Shown: one piece after another, positions 1-9,755 of the stretch | Numbering within the stretch: position 1 is the first letter of the stretch | Layout of the letters: each line of letters starts with the position of its first letter | Assembly: GCA_028335825.1 (NCBI GenBank) | Contig: JAIOKI010000018.1 | Span: 343,861 to 407,860, forward strand | Direction of reading: 5' to 3' | DNA from: Nosema muscidifuracis | Taxonomy: Eukaryota; Microsporidia; Nosematidae | Length of the DNA stretch: 64,000 nt | Program-made: the position numbers and the translations under genes | Notes under the pieces: model-generated | What the model saw: only the letters and a program-made list of their open reading frames with translations | Told to the model about the DNA's origin: nothing | Database searches by the model: none

Positions 1-179
1 GTATATTTTTAAAATCCATATAGTTATTATTTAGAATTCTAAGACAGTGAGATAATTTTATAAAAAAGGATTGTTTTATTACAGACTCATTAATTGGTCT
101 AATTATGTATTAATGCTTAAGATTAAAAAATGAAACAGAACTTATCAAAATAGTTAAGAGATATGTTTTAGATACGAAA

Positions 180-398
180 GATATAAAAATATATTGATAA
201 TATGTTTGAAGGAATATTTCCTTTGATTTATAAAAGGAGTTAGAAAAATTAAGATATAAAAATATATTGATAATATGTTTGAAGGAATATTTCCTTTGAT
301 TTATAAAAGGAGTTAAAAAAATTAAGATATAAAAATATATTTATAATATGTTTGAAGAAAAATACCTTTGATTTATAAAAGGAGTTAGAAAAATTAAG
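180..398. repeat. Tandem repeat, three copies of 73 bp
   Basis: Units start at 180, 253 and 326, each beginning GATATAAAAATATAT and ending in a TTTATAAAAGGAGTTA block. The first two are almost identical and the third has diverged. No coding content. Confidence 0.85.
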
Positions 399-420
399 AT
401 ATATCGTCTCATAAAATATT

Positions 421-560
421 CCTTTATCAGAATATTAAGGATATCTTTAAGTCTAAGTAATGACTAATATTATTGTTTATTTTCCAAAACATATTCCTTT
501 ATCAGAATATTAAATATATCTTTAAGTCTAAGTAATGACTAGTTTTATTGTTTATTAAAC
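421..560. repeat. Tandem repeat, two copies of about 75 bp
   Basis: The block starting CCTTTATCAGAATATTAA occurs at 421 and again at 496, followed each time by a TCTTTAAGTCTAAGTAATGA segment and a TTATTGTTTATT tail. It directly follows the 73-bp repeat. Confidence 0.8.
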
Positions 561-1803
561 ACTTCATTTTAATTTTCTTTAATTAATAATTAGCTTTGAG
601 GGTGGAGAAAGTACAAATAAATAAAATTTATTAAATATTATACTTTGAGTATTACTGAAGCTTAGCACTCTCAGCTTCACATATACCTTTCATCGAATTA
701 TAATAATTAATTAAAGTGTATTTTCTATTGTAAATATATAGATTTCCAATTAAATGTATACATATTGAATTATTTTTTATTCTTGAAATTGGTAATTAAT
801 TAAAGAAATTGAATCATTTAATTTATGCAGTATGAATTTTAATTTAATATTTGATTTATAAAAAATAAACAGTAAATTAAATTTTAACTTGAGCAAAGTA
901 TTTATTTATCAAAAAAAGGTTTTATTTATTGAATAGTTGATAATTAGACTTTCTGATTATAATTTTATATATTTTTATTAAAGAGGATTTAATAAAATTT
1001 ACTCATCATTAAATGAAACTTAATGTTATCATTTAAAAATATTTTTTTATCTATTTTAAGATTATTTCTTTAATTTAATATATTCTTTTATTGGGAGTTA
1101 AAATTAATTAATGTTAAATTTTAATTTACTAACTAAAGCCTTTTTCTGTTCATAAATGATAATTATTTTTATTAGGGGTTAAAAAATAAATTAATTTTGT
1201 TTATTTAACATAATTTAGAGTAAATATTATACGAATATATACCTTAAAATTGAATTCAAATTTTTATATATATGGATAAATTATTAAATATTCTTTAACT
1301 TTGATTATCTTGATATTCTAATTTATTGCTTCAGTTCTACTCTATTTAATATTTATATATCACAATTTTATATTAATTTGTTAATCTTTTATCTAATTTT
1401 TAATTAAATAAGAGAATCTTTTGTTAAGAAATTAGATAGATATTCTTTTACTAAAATTTATTATTGAATAATCTTTCAAAAATACTTTTTATCATTTTTC
1501 TACGATCCTCTGAACGTAGAAAAAATATAGACTTTTTAATATAGAAATTAAAAATATATATTTTAATAAGAAATATACTGTTAGTAATTTGCTTGTATGT
1601 ATTTTCTATATTGTTTCAAATATAAAACTTAGTAAAACAAATTATAATTTTTAGTCCAATATATAGACGTACTTTCAAAAAAGCCAATCAAAATAAAACG
1701 AAACGCTTGTTTTACTTCATTTAGATTTAATTAATTTGTTAATTTTAAAACATTGTATCAGTTAAAAATATATATATAAAAAAATAAACAAAAATACAAT
1801 AAG

Positions 1804-2616
1804 ATGCGGAATTTTCATAATGTACCACAAATCTGCTTGCTAATTTTTCTCAGTCTCACAAAAGCAGATGTTCAACAGGTAACTAAAGTTCAACCCGTTA
1901 TACTAGGCACAGTTCCTAATGGACCTCAACAAAGTGATAAACCTGCTTTAGTTAGACCTAATGCAGAATGTCAAATAAGATTTGTTAATGGTAAAAGAAT
2001 TATACCTAATGGAACTAATCCTAATGAATGCCTAAGACAAGCTAGGGAAAGAGCTGAACAGAAGAAGCAGGCTGCTGCTCAGGCTGCAATGAATGCTATT
2101 AGGATGGTTGAACAAATGCCTCAAAAACCTGAAGAATGTATAAGAACAGTCAACCAAGCTGCTCAAGAATGTTTAAGAGCTAAGATACAAAAGAAATCTG
2201 AAACAAAACCTAAATATGTAGTAGGAAGTGGATCCAACTTAGTTACAATTTATGACAATAAAAAGCCTGTCTTTATGGCCACACGTGTTCAGTCACATTT
2301 CACCAGGAAGCCAGTCTCTAAGAAGCCTTCTGAGATCGTTAATAAATATAAAGATGTTGTTGTACTCAATGAATATGGTAATGTTATTGCTACTAAAACA
2401 CCTAAAAGCAAGAAGAAACTCGAATGTATTTGTCCTCCTATCTCTAATCAACCAAATACTAATGAAAAGATTATATCTGAATGTATCAAAACTGATTGTA
2501 AGACTAGTGGTATGATCACTAATATTTTAAATAACGCAACAGTTGAGAATCAACCAGAAGTCGAAGCAGCAAAGCAAAAGAGTGGGGCAAAAGAAGAGCC
2601 AGCTGAGAAAAAATAA
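1804..2616 (+). CDS. PTP2: Polar tube protein 2 (PTP2)
   Basis: A 270-residue secreted protein. A hydrophobic signal peptide covers about residues 8-22. The mature part is rich in Lys and has exactly eight cysteines: four spaced singly in the first half, a CIC pair near 210, and a CIKTDC pair near 228. It ends in a Glu/Lys-rich tail. Eight cysteines, high Lys content, about 30 kDa and an acidic-basic tail are known traits of microsporidian PTP2, a structural protein of the polar tube that pierces the host cell and is cross-linked through disulfides. A central Gln/Ala/Lys-rich helix around 80-105 also fits. The ATG is the first in frame and precedes the signal peptide. No CCC motif lies just upstream, unlike most genes here. 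The usual PTP1 neighbour is absent on the left. Family assignment is from cysteine pattern and composition, not a search. Confidence 0.85.
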   Translation: MRNFHNVPQICLLIFLSLTKADVQQVTKVQPVILGTVPNGPQQSDKPALVRPNAECQIRFVNGKRIIPNGTNPNECLRQARERAEQKKQAAAQAAMNAIRMVEQMPQKPEECIRTVNQAAQECLRAKIQKKSETKPKYVVGSGSNLVTIYDNKKPVFMATRVQSHFTRKPVSKKPSEIVNKYKDVVVLNEYGNVIATKTPKSKKKLECICPPISNQPNTNEKIISECIKTDCKTSGMITNILNNATVENQPEVEAAKQKSGAKEEPAEKK

Positions 2617-3491
2617 ATTAATATTACGTTATTCATTTCCATATTTATAATTTTAATTTAAATATTGTCTTAAGATAATGTTATAAGGGTTATTAATTAT
2701 TTTATTTATATTAAAGAGAGAATCATCTTGAAATTAGCCTTATAACTATTGGCTTTTAATTATTTAAAAAATTTTATAATTTGTATCTGCAATTAATTAA
2801 TAGCCTTGCCAAAAAAAACTTAATAATTTGTTTTTGAAATTAAAAAATATCCTTATCGATAAAAGTATAATGATTTGTAACTGAGATTGAAAATTCAATA
2901 TTTTTTAATATTAAAATATCCTTGTCAGTAAAGTCGATATTTTATCTAAGATTAAAAAAAAATCCTTGTAAATAAAACATTTTCTTTTAATAATACTAAA
3001 TACATAATCTTCAGGTATTATTAACATTGTTACTGTTATGAGATAAATCATTCTTTATTATAAATATTATTATTAAATAACCCTTAACTTGCATTATCTT
3101 TGTTACCAGCTCTGTAATGTTTTAACTTTTTCTCAATTCATGCTATAATTTTTATTTATTTCTCAATTGGTAATTCTTAAAATTTTAATTGAAAACTTGA
3201 GGTTTAAAATTTCATATTTGTTTTGAATATCAAATATATCAACAATAAAATTAATTGAATATCTATTTTGTTCTACATTATAATAAAAATAATTAACAAT
3301 TAATTTTTATCTTCTTTTATATCTATATTAAGTTTTTATGTTGCTAACAATCTAATAAAAAATTCCCTCCAAAAATATAGAGAAATACAAATATTTTCTA
3401 TCTAACAAATTCAATATAATATTTAAATCTCTAAATCATGTCTATCTAACAAATACACAAAATTTTAAAAATATTCACTTAATAACCCAAA
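2617..3491. other. AT-rich spacer, nothing recognised
   Basis: 875 bp between PTP2 and the DP-like gene. Loose imperfect repeats of AATATCCTTGTCAATAAA type lie around 2800-2980. No open frame or RNA gene is visible. Confidence 0.5.
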
Positions 3492-4061
3492 ATGAAAAAT
3501 TTATATAGTGATAATAATCAATCTGAGAACAAGAAAGATGGTATGAAATATATTACTAGTTCAGTATACAATATAATTAAAACCGGTGACGGAGTAACTT
3601 ATAATTATATATGTGAGAATATTCCACTAGAAAATAAGAAAACACTCCATAGAAGAATATACGATGTGCTTAATGTTATGAAAGCTGTACAAATGATAGA
3701 CAAGAAAGGTAAAAAGTATTTTATGAATAATAATCAAGAATCAATAAATAAAAAAAAAGAAGAAATTGCCAAACTTCAAGATATGAAAAATGTCTTTGAA
3801 TATTTAGTAATAAGAAATAATCAAGCTCAAGATGAACAAAAAGATAAGCTTTATCTTCCATTTATGATTATTAAAACGAAACCTAATTCTGTTATTCACT
3901 GTGATACGAATGAAGAAAGATCTTTTTTCACTTTTAAATCTTCAGAAGAAATTGAACTTGTAGAAGATTTGGATGTTCTTAAAGAATTATATATTACCGA
4001 GAATAAGGTAAGTATAAGAAGATACCCTCAAAAAGATTCCTTAGATTATATTTATTTTTAG
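3492..4061 (+). CDS. DP/E2F-type winged-helix transcription factor
   Basis: A 189-residue protein. Residues about 18-80 form the E2F/DP DNA-binding winged helix. The diagnostic recognition helix reads RRIYDVLNVMKAV (54-66), where E2F/DP proteins carry RRIYDVxN or RRVYDALNVL. The preceding SVYNIIK and VTYNYICENI segments match the DP layout (kinase-like KVxxKG then TSYNEVA) better than E2F. A Lys/Glu-rich stretch at about 86-100 resembles the start of the coiled coil used for dimerisation. The remaining C-terminal part is β-rich and could be a short marked-box-like domain. DP normally binds DNA as a heterodimer with E2F to control cell-cycle genes; no partner is encoded in this window. The start is supported by AACCCAAA just before the ATG. 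The protein is much shorter than animal DP. Confidence 0.8.
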   Translation: MKNLYSDNNQSENKKDGMKYITSSVYNIIKTGDGVTYNYICENIPLENKKTLHRRIYDVLNVMKAVQMIDKKGKKYFMNNNQESINKKKEEIAKLQDMKNVFEYLVIRNNQAQDEQKDKLYLPFMIIKTKPNSVIHCDTNEERSFFTFKSSEEIELVEDLDVLKELYITENKVSIRRYPQKDSLDYIYF

Positions 4062-4236
4062 TTTAGGAATCAAAGTATGTGATTAAAATATTTAATTAAA
4101 AAAAAGGTAATTTTTTTAATTAGTAAATTATGAAAGAAATTTAACAAAATTCTCCACATTCAAATTAAAAGTAAATATAAACAAATTTGTCGTGTAAAAC
4201 ATTTTAAAATCAACAGTTAAACTTCTTAAAAATTAT

Positions 4237-6894
4237 TTATTCATAATTAATTATTGGATTTAAAGGTTCAGCTAATCCTCCATCCTTAATTTCAATTGAC
4301 TTACCGGTATTTTCTTCAATATAAAACTTAAACTCATTAATGATATCATATTCGTTAAATTTCTTACAATATTTGTTTGGATAAACAACAAAATCCATAA
4401 CAAATAAATTACCTTTTTTAACATTAATTTCATATTTCTTAAGTATTGGCATACAATCACATAAGATCATACTTACAGATTGTTTGTCTTTCTTAATTTC
4501 CTCATTTCTTGGTATATCTAAGCTATCAATATATTTCATAATCTCGATCTTCCATTCTGGATAACTATTTCCTACTGTAATTATAGCTTTAGTCTTGTTT
4601 TTAGATAATTTACTTAAGAAAATCTTTTTTGACAATTCTTTAAGATATTCAAGAGCTGAAATCATATTATCACTTTCCAATTTAGGAATAGGGATACTAA
4701 AATCTCCACAAAAATATTTTTCAATTAGTGTTCTGCTTAAACTTGGAATTATTGGGTATAAAAGTTGTGTCATTGATTTGTAAATACTTCTTATTAATTT
4801 AATGTTACTACCTCGTATGCTCTTATATAAATTAACCAATCTAGTCATCTCAAAGAATCCATATTTTACTACGTCACTATATTTCATATTATCATAAGCA
4901 CTTAAGCATTCTTTAATATTATAAGAAATTGATTCCATTAAGAAAATGTCAGCATTTGTAGGTGACTCAATATCTTCATTTATTGACTCGTTGTTTTTTT
5001 CAAAGAGTTCCTCAATATTTTTGACAAAACTGTATAACTTTAAGATGTATGAATTAGCATTAGATTCTACAAAATTCGCATCTTCATTTGTATCCCCACA
5101 GACTGCTAAACACATTCTTGTAGCACTCATTCCAAATTTCTTTAAAGCTGTATCTACAGTTAAAAAATTACCTGTACTTTTACTCATTTTTTCTGAGTTA
5201 AGCATCAGATGTCCGTTAGTAAATATTCTCCTTGGCCAATATTTTTTTTCAAAAAGAGCTACATGGTTAAATAAAAAGAATAGAAGATGATTTTTTATCA
5301 AATCCTTACCACTTACTCTTAAATCTACTGGATAAAAATATTCAAAACTTTTTCTACAATTTTCTAATATTTCCGAATATTCTTTTAAATCTTCTTTTAT
5401 ATCTTTACCATAAAAGATGTAATCCCAAACATCACACGATAGTTTTTCACTAGGAAATATTTCTTTTTTACCTTCTAGATCTTCAAATAAAAAATGTTTA
5501 AAAGTGTACAGTGCCATGTATATTGCACTGTCACTTAGACTATCAATCAAATATTGTTCATCCCAAGGTATACGTGTGCCTAATCCAAAACTTCTTGAAA
5601 ATCCCCATTTATAAATCCAGTCCACTCCATCCAATAATTTAGATCGAGTATCTTGTTCACATTCCATATCTTCCAAACATTTTTTGACTTCTTTTTTCCA
5701 ATCCTGATTAGAGTAATCGATATACCACTGATCCAAAAGCGAGACAACACAAATTCCACCAGATCTACTTATAACTTCATCTTCGGGTATGTATACACTT
5801 ATAAAATTATCAGTTTGTATTAAATTATCTTCTGAAATATTTAATTTTTCTATTCCATCCTTAATTTCGTCATTAACTGTTGTTTTTTTCTGTTCTATTT
5901 GATCTAATAAATTTATTTCATCTATGATTTTGTTTTCATCATAATCTTTATTTGTATCAGTCTTCATCAAGAACAAATCATTTTCAAGAATTTCGACTTT
6001 AATTGATTGATCATCAAATTTCAAATTTTCAGGAAGTATGTCTGATATTTTCACTTTTTCAATATATTCTATATTTCCTACTTGATACTTCATATTAGTA
6101 TATACAACATCTTCAGAAATATATTCTTTATTGTTATACTTAAATTTAGTCAAGTAGATATTTTTTCCACATATTAATTTTGTAGGTATTTCTTTAGATT
6201 TATACCTGACGAGTAAAATTACCCCGTTAACATCTATTTTATATAAAACTAACCTTATAGGTTTAATATTTTCTCCTTTTCGTCTGTCATGATCCAAACA
6301 AGCCTGATTATCAACAGGACAATATATAGAATATCTTTTACCAAATGACAAGTACCCTTTTCTTTTTAAATTATTAAACTGCCATCTAACAAATGAGTCA
6401 TAATATTTATTAATATCTGTAGTTACAAAAGATCTTCTCCAATCTATATTAGCACCAAAATTTTCTAAAGATTCTTTACAATATTTAGGAAAAGTTCTTA
6501 CCCAATGTAATGGATCAGTAAAAGGTCTTACATCATCAAAACCAAGACTCTCGATAATATCTTTAGTAGAAATATCAGTTTTATTACCATTTAATTCTTC
6601 TTCGAGTTTTTTTGCTAATGCACTTATAGGCATACCAGTACAATGAAAAGACAAAGGGAATAAAACATTATAACCTTGTATTTCTTTATAATAAGACATA
6701 AAATCTGATTTAGAGAGAGAATATAAATGACCAAGATGTAGTTTACCATTCATATATGGATAAGGAAATGTTATAAAGTATTTTGGTTTAGTTGATACTT
6801 CAGATTGAACTGATCTTTTTGTTTCTATTGATTTTAAATATAAAAGTTTTGAGTTGTCGTTATTTTGGTTTTCTGTAATTTTATCGTTACTCAT
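4237..6894 (-). CDS. LRS1: Leucyl-tRNA synthetase, cytosolic, editing domain degenerate
   Basis: An 885-residue class I aminoacyl-tRNA synthetase that charges tRNA-Leu. The HIGH-type signature is in PYMNGKLHLGH (46-56) and the KMSKS loop is intact at about 568-572. WYIDY-containing catalytic segments and the C-terminal anticodon-binding helices are also present, in the archaeal/eukaryotic LeuRS order. The protein is about 200 residues shorter than the yeast cytosolic enzyme. In the insert between the two halves of the Rossmann fold (about 215-385) I cannot find the Thr-rich TLRPET motif or the GTG...PS.PDD motif of the CP1 editing site; that stretch is Lys/Glu/Asn-rich filler. Loss of LeuRS editing has been reported for other microsporidia, so this fits the lineage. 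The start is fixed by CCCC six bases before the ATG. Confidence 0.95.
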   Translation of the reverse strand: MSNDKITENQNNDNSKLLYLKSIETKRSVQSEVSTKPKYFITFPYPYMNGKLHLGHLYSLSKSDFMSYYKEIQGYNVLFPLSFHCTGMPISALAKKLEEELNGNKTDISTKDIIESLGFDDVRPFTDPLHWVRTFPKYCKESLENFGANIDWRRSFVTTDINKYYDSFVRWQFNNLKRKGYLSFGKRYSIYCPVDNQACLDHDRRKGENIKPIRLVLYKIDVNGVILLVRYKSKEIPTKLICGKNIYLTKFKYNNKEYISEDVVYTNMKYQVGNIEYIEKVKISDILPENLKFDDQSIKVEILENDLFLMKTDTNKDYDENKIIDEINLLDQIEQKKTTVNDEIKDGIEKLNISEDNLIQTDNFISVYIPEDEVISRSGGICVVSLLDQWYIDYSNQDWKKEVKKCLEDMECEQDTRSKLLDGVDWIYKWGFSRSFGLGTRIPWDEQYLIDSLSDSAIYMALYTFKHFLFEDLEGKKEIFPSEKLSCDVWDYIFYGKDIKEDLKEYSEILENCRKSFEYFYPVDLRVSGKDLIKNHLLFFLFNHVALFEKKYWPRRIFTNGHLMLNSEKMSKSTGNFLTVDTALKKFGMSATRMCLAVCGDTNEDANFVESNANSYILKLYSFVKNIEELFEKNNESINEDIESPTNADIFLMESISYNIKECLSAYDNMKYSDVVKYGFFEMTRLVNLYKSIRGSNIKLIRSIYKSMTQLLYPIIPSLSRTLIEKYFCGDFSIPIPKLESDNMISALEYLKELSKKIFLSKLSKNKTKAIITVGNSYPEWKIEIMKYIDSLDIPRNEEIKKDKQSVSMILCDCMPILKKYEINVKKGNLFVMDFVVYPNKYCKKFNEYDIINEFKFYIEENTGKSIEIKDGGLAEPLNPIINYE

Positions 6895-6895
6895 T

Positions 6896-6907
6896 TTAGG
6901 GGTGAAC
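6896..6907 (-). promoter_or_regulatory. CCCC start-proximal motif of LeuRS
   Basis: On the minus strand the bases before the LeuRS ATG read TTCACCCCTAAA. CCC-type motifs right before the start codon are a known feature of microsporidian genes and mark transcription starts with almost no 5' UTR. Given as a representative example; the same motif precedes most genes here. Confidence 0.7.
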
Positions 6908-7648
6908 TTTTAAAAATATTTAGAATGAAATTTATCTATCAAGAAATGAATTTAAATATTTCCTTAATCAGATTTTTTCTTAGTTAAGTTTTTTATTATT
7001 AAATTTTGATACAGCAAAAAGATACAATAAAATAACTAAACGAATTTAATTATTAATTAATAAACATATCCTTCTATAAGAAAGTCTAATTCATGTACTT
7101 GTTAAATTAAGAAAATTTAATATCAAAATAGATTTTTGTTTAAATTCTAAAAATATGATAGTTTTTTTTCTATCAAATACCATATTTTCATTTTAATTCA
7201 AACTTTGTGATTATTGTTAATCTTTTAGATATGAAAAATATATTAATTTTCATATGATTAGTTTATAAATTACTTTTTAATTATTGAGAGAAAATCCATC
7301 TGGGAATTACAACTTCTAATTAAAAATTGAATTTACAAGATCATTGAGAAATATTTTTTTGAAATAAAATCTATCTTCTAATATATTTAATTTTCTTACA
7401 TTATCTAAGTCTTTAAATTTAAAACAAATTATTTTTTTAAAAAAATGAGATAAGTGACACATTTTAATTTAGAAAGAAATCATAAAAATTATCACCACAA
7501 GTGAACGTTAATCAGTCCTTAAGAGAAACAAAAAATTTTAGGATTTTAAAATAAAACGAATTTCCCAATTGTTTACCTGGCTAATGATGTAGAATAAATT
7601 AAAAAGTGTAGATAAATAATTTATTAATTAAACACTTTCGTAATTGCT
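6908..7648. other. AT-rich spacer between LeuRS and ZC3H11A-like gene
   Basis: About 740 bp with no coding frame. LeuRS starts at its left edge and the ZC3H11A-like gene ends at its right edge; both lie on the minus strand. Nothing recognisable beyond short A/T runs. Confidence 0.5.
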
Positions 7649-8500
7649 TTACGAATCATTCAAAAGTTTTTCGAGTTCCGCGATTTCATGATCTAAGCTT
7701 TCTATATCAAAATCTAAACTATTTTTCTCTGATTTAGATTTTTTAGATGGCTTTTCATCATCGTTTACTAACCCCCTCTTCAAAAGATGATCATTTGAAT
7801 CTTCTTTTGAACTAAAAGAAGGTGTTTTCGGATTGATACAAGATTTGTTTTCTAAAACCAATAAATCCTTCTCATTATCAGTTTTAATAGATTCTATATC
7901 TTCATTTGTAGAAGTATGCGGTGTCAAGTTCGAAAAATTATTCTGATTGACGATCTGCTGATCAATAATAATTTCTTTTTCTGAAATATTTTTATTGATT
8001 TCTATAGTAGAATCTACTACTTCTTTATCCTTAGAACCTAATTCGGTTTCTTTGAATTCTGTATCGGAATCCAATATCTTATCATTAGGACTTTTTACTA
8101 GAAGACAACTAGCATCAGATACTGTAAAATCAGGAGTTTCCTCATTACTTACATTATTAACTGATATGACACTATTATGTTGATTCTTACTTTCTATAAT
8201 TTCTGTAAGAAGTTTAACTTTTGGTTCTTTCCAAAGATCCTTTTTAGAATCCACGTGTTTAAACTCACACCTGTACTTTGTACAACCTCCCTTGTCTTCC
8301 CAGTAACACATTGTGTCAGATCTCTGTTTAACAACATGGTACAAAGAATGTCTCAAAGGACAATCCATTCTGCATTTTTTATTTTTAGACCATATTTTGC
8401 AAAGAATTAAATTGTCTTTAGAAAGTGGGTTGTGTCTATATCTACACCTCTCCTTTAACTTACATTCAGAATACAAATAAAAATAACAATCGTCGTGCAT
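7649..8500 (-). CDS. Triple CCCH zinc-finger protein, ZC3H11A-like
   Basis: A 283-residue protein with three N-terminal CCCH fingers: C5-x7-C13-x5-C19-x3-H23, C34-x8-C43-x3-C47-x3-H51 and C65-x7-C73-x4-C78-x3-H82. The start MHDDCYFYLYSEC and the third finger CYWEDKGGC closely follow the animal ZC3H11A arrangement (DCYFFFYSTC, then CYWEN near the third finger), including finger spacing. ZC3H11A binds mRNA and works with the TREX export complex in the nucleus. The rest is low-complexity and acidic, with a basic KPSKKSKSEK patch near 250-262 that could be a nuclear localisation signal, and a short Glu/Leu coiled-coil end (268-281). CCCC just upstream of the ATG supports the start. The export role is inferred from the family only. 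Confidence 0.75.
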   Translation of the reverse strand: MHDDCYFYLYSECKLKERCRYRHNPLSKDNLILCKIWSKNKKCRMDCPLRHSLYHVVKQRSDTMCYWEDKGGCTKYRCEFKHVDSKKDLWKEPKVKLLTEIIESKNQHNSVISVNNVSNEETPDFTVSDASCLLVKSPNDKILDSDTEFKETELGSKDKEVVDSTIEINKNISEKEIIIDQQIVNQNNFSNLTPHTSTNEDIESIKTDNEKDLLVLENKSCINPKTPSFSSKEDSNDHLLKRGLVNDDEKPSKKSKSEKNSLDFDIESLDHEIAELEKLLNDS

Positions 8501-8880
8501 TACTAGGGGTGTATTTTCAAAAATAATATTTCTAAACTAAAATTTTTGATCAACAAAAATTTCATGATGTAGGATTATAAATTTAATTTATATGAAACTT
8601 GAAGTATTTTAATTATATTAAACTTAGGGAATTTTAATTATACTAAACTTATAAAAGTATTTTAACTTTATCAAACTTAGGGAATTTTATTAGTTTAACC
8701 TTTGTATGATAAATTAATAAGCCAAATTGATCTTTAATTTATATCAATTTTAGAATATTTTATTTAGTAGAAATATTTTATCAAACTTAGAATATTTTAT
8801 TTAGCTTAGAAATATTTTATCAAACTTTGAAAATTTTTTACTTGAATTTTTCAGACAACTGTTAAAAATCAAAACCCTGA

Positions 8881-9273
8881 ATGAAGAAATATGATATTTT
8901 TAATAATTTAAATTTGGAAGTAATATATAGTCAGGATATGACTAAAGATGTTTCATTGTCTTATGAATCTTCATCCTTGCTTAGATCAACAAAGTATGCA
9001 ACAACAAAAACAAAAATATTTTTTAATTTTATTAAGTATACTCCTTTGGATACACTAAAACTATTTTTTATAGATATTTTATCAGAAAATTCTGATAATT
9101 CGTATATTGGCACTGATGGGTCATGTAGATGTATTGTCAAAGGAGCAGGGAAATTAAATAAAGGTTCTCGATATGAGATTTATGGAAAATTAAGTAAGAA
9201 TAAGTTTTTAGTATTGGAATGTGTTAAAGTTTTTAAGATTGATTATAAGAAATTAGTATATCAGTTATTATAA
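8881..9273 (+). CDS. Small protein, possible OB-fold (RPA/Stn1-type)
   Basis: A 130-residue protein that I do not firmly recognise. The second half alternates β-strand patterns: a DGSCRCIV strand (about 83-90), a GSRYEIYGKL strand pair (98-107), then FLVLECVKVF (111-120). This order (DG-turn, small residue, Y-x-I/V-x-G-K/R-L, then a strand ending in V-x-x-F/I) is typical of OB-fold domains in RPA, Stn1 and related single-strand DNA binders. The first 60 residues are polar without a clear motif. CCC lies four bases before the ATG (AACCCTGAATG), so the gene is probably expressed. Another small β-barrel protein is possible. Confidence 0.5.
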   Translation: MKKYDIFNNLNLEVIYSQDMTKDVSLSYESSSLLRSTKYATTKTKIFFNFIKYTPLDTLKLFFIDILSENSDNSYIGTDGSCRCIVKGAGKLNKGSRYEIYGKLSKNKFLVLECVKVFKIDYKKLVYQLL

Positions 9274-9296
9274 AATAATAGATTGTTAATTTGTGA

Positions 9297-9482
9297 TTAA
9301 ATTCTAGTGTTAAAAATATTTAGTTAATTAAATTCTAGTGTTAAAAATATTTAATTTATTAAATTTTAGTGTTAAAAATATTTAATTTATTAAATTTTAG
9401 TGTTAAAAATATTTAGTTAATTTAATTTTACTATAAAAAATATTTATTTTATTAAATTCTGCTATAAGAAATATTTAATTTA
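9297..9482. repeat. Tandem repeat, about six copies of 31 bp
   Basis: Units of the form TTAAATTCTAGTGTTAAAAATATTTA recur every 31 bp and become less regular towards the right. It follows the OB-fold-like gene. The 270 bp after it up to 9755 hold nothing recognisable. Confidence 0.8.
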
Positions 9483-9755
9483 TTGTCATTATATATTGAT
9501 TATCAATAAATATCTTTAGTCTGAAAATATAATTGATTCAATTTTTTAAAACTATTTTATGTTTCATATATTTCACATGTCAAATATTTTATAATTAATC
9601 AATAAAATACTTTTAAACTAATAAAGGATAATTTAATTAAACTTTTAGACAATATTTGTTATTTCTACTTTTTATTGATAAGAATCCTTTTTTGTTTCTT
9701 GAATTTGATTTGACACACTTGAAAATAAATAGAAGAATTAAATAAACAAAGAAGA

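Larger units (their letters stand above)
1..1803. other. AT-rich intergenic leader, no gene seen
   Basis: No coding frame of useful length is visible on either strand. It holds two tandem repeats (180-398 and 421-560, listed separately) and a small hairpin with 7-bp arms at 656-662 and 673-679. In Encephalitozoon the PTP1 gene sits next to PTP2. I see no trace of PTP1 here, although a very diverged or distant copy could lie outside the window. Confidence 0.6.

Noticed and set aside
656-679. A terminator or regulatory RNA hairpin
   Set aside because: Only 7-bp arms and no adjacent gene end; mentioned in the leader entry but not listed as functional.
4946-5290. A 114-codon plus-strand frame opposite LeuRS
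   Set aside because: Antisense shadow of the KMSKS region.
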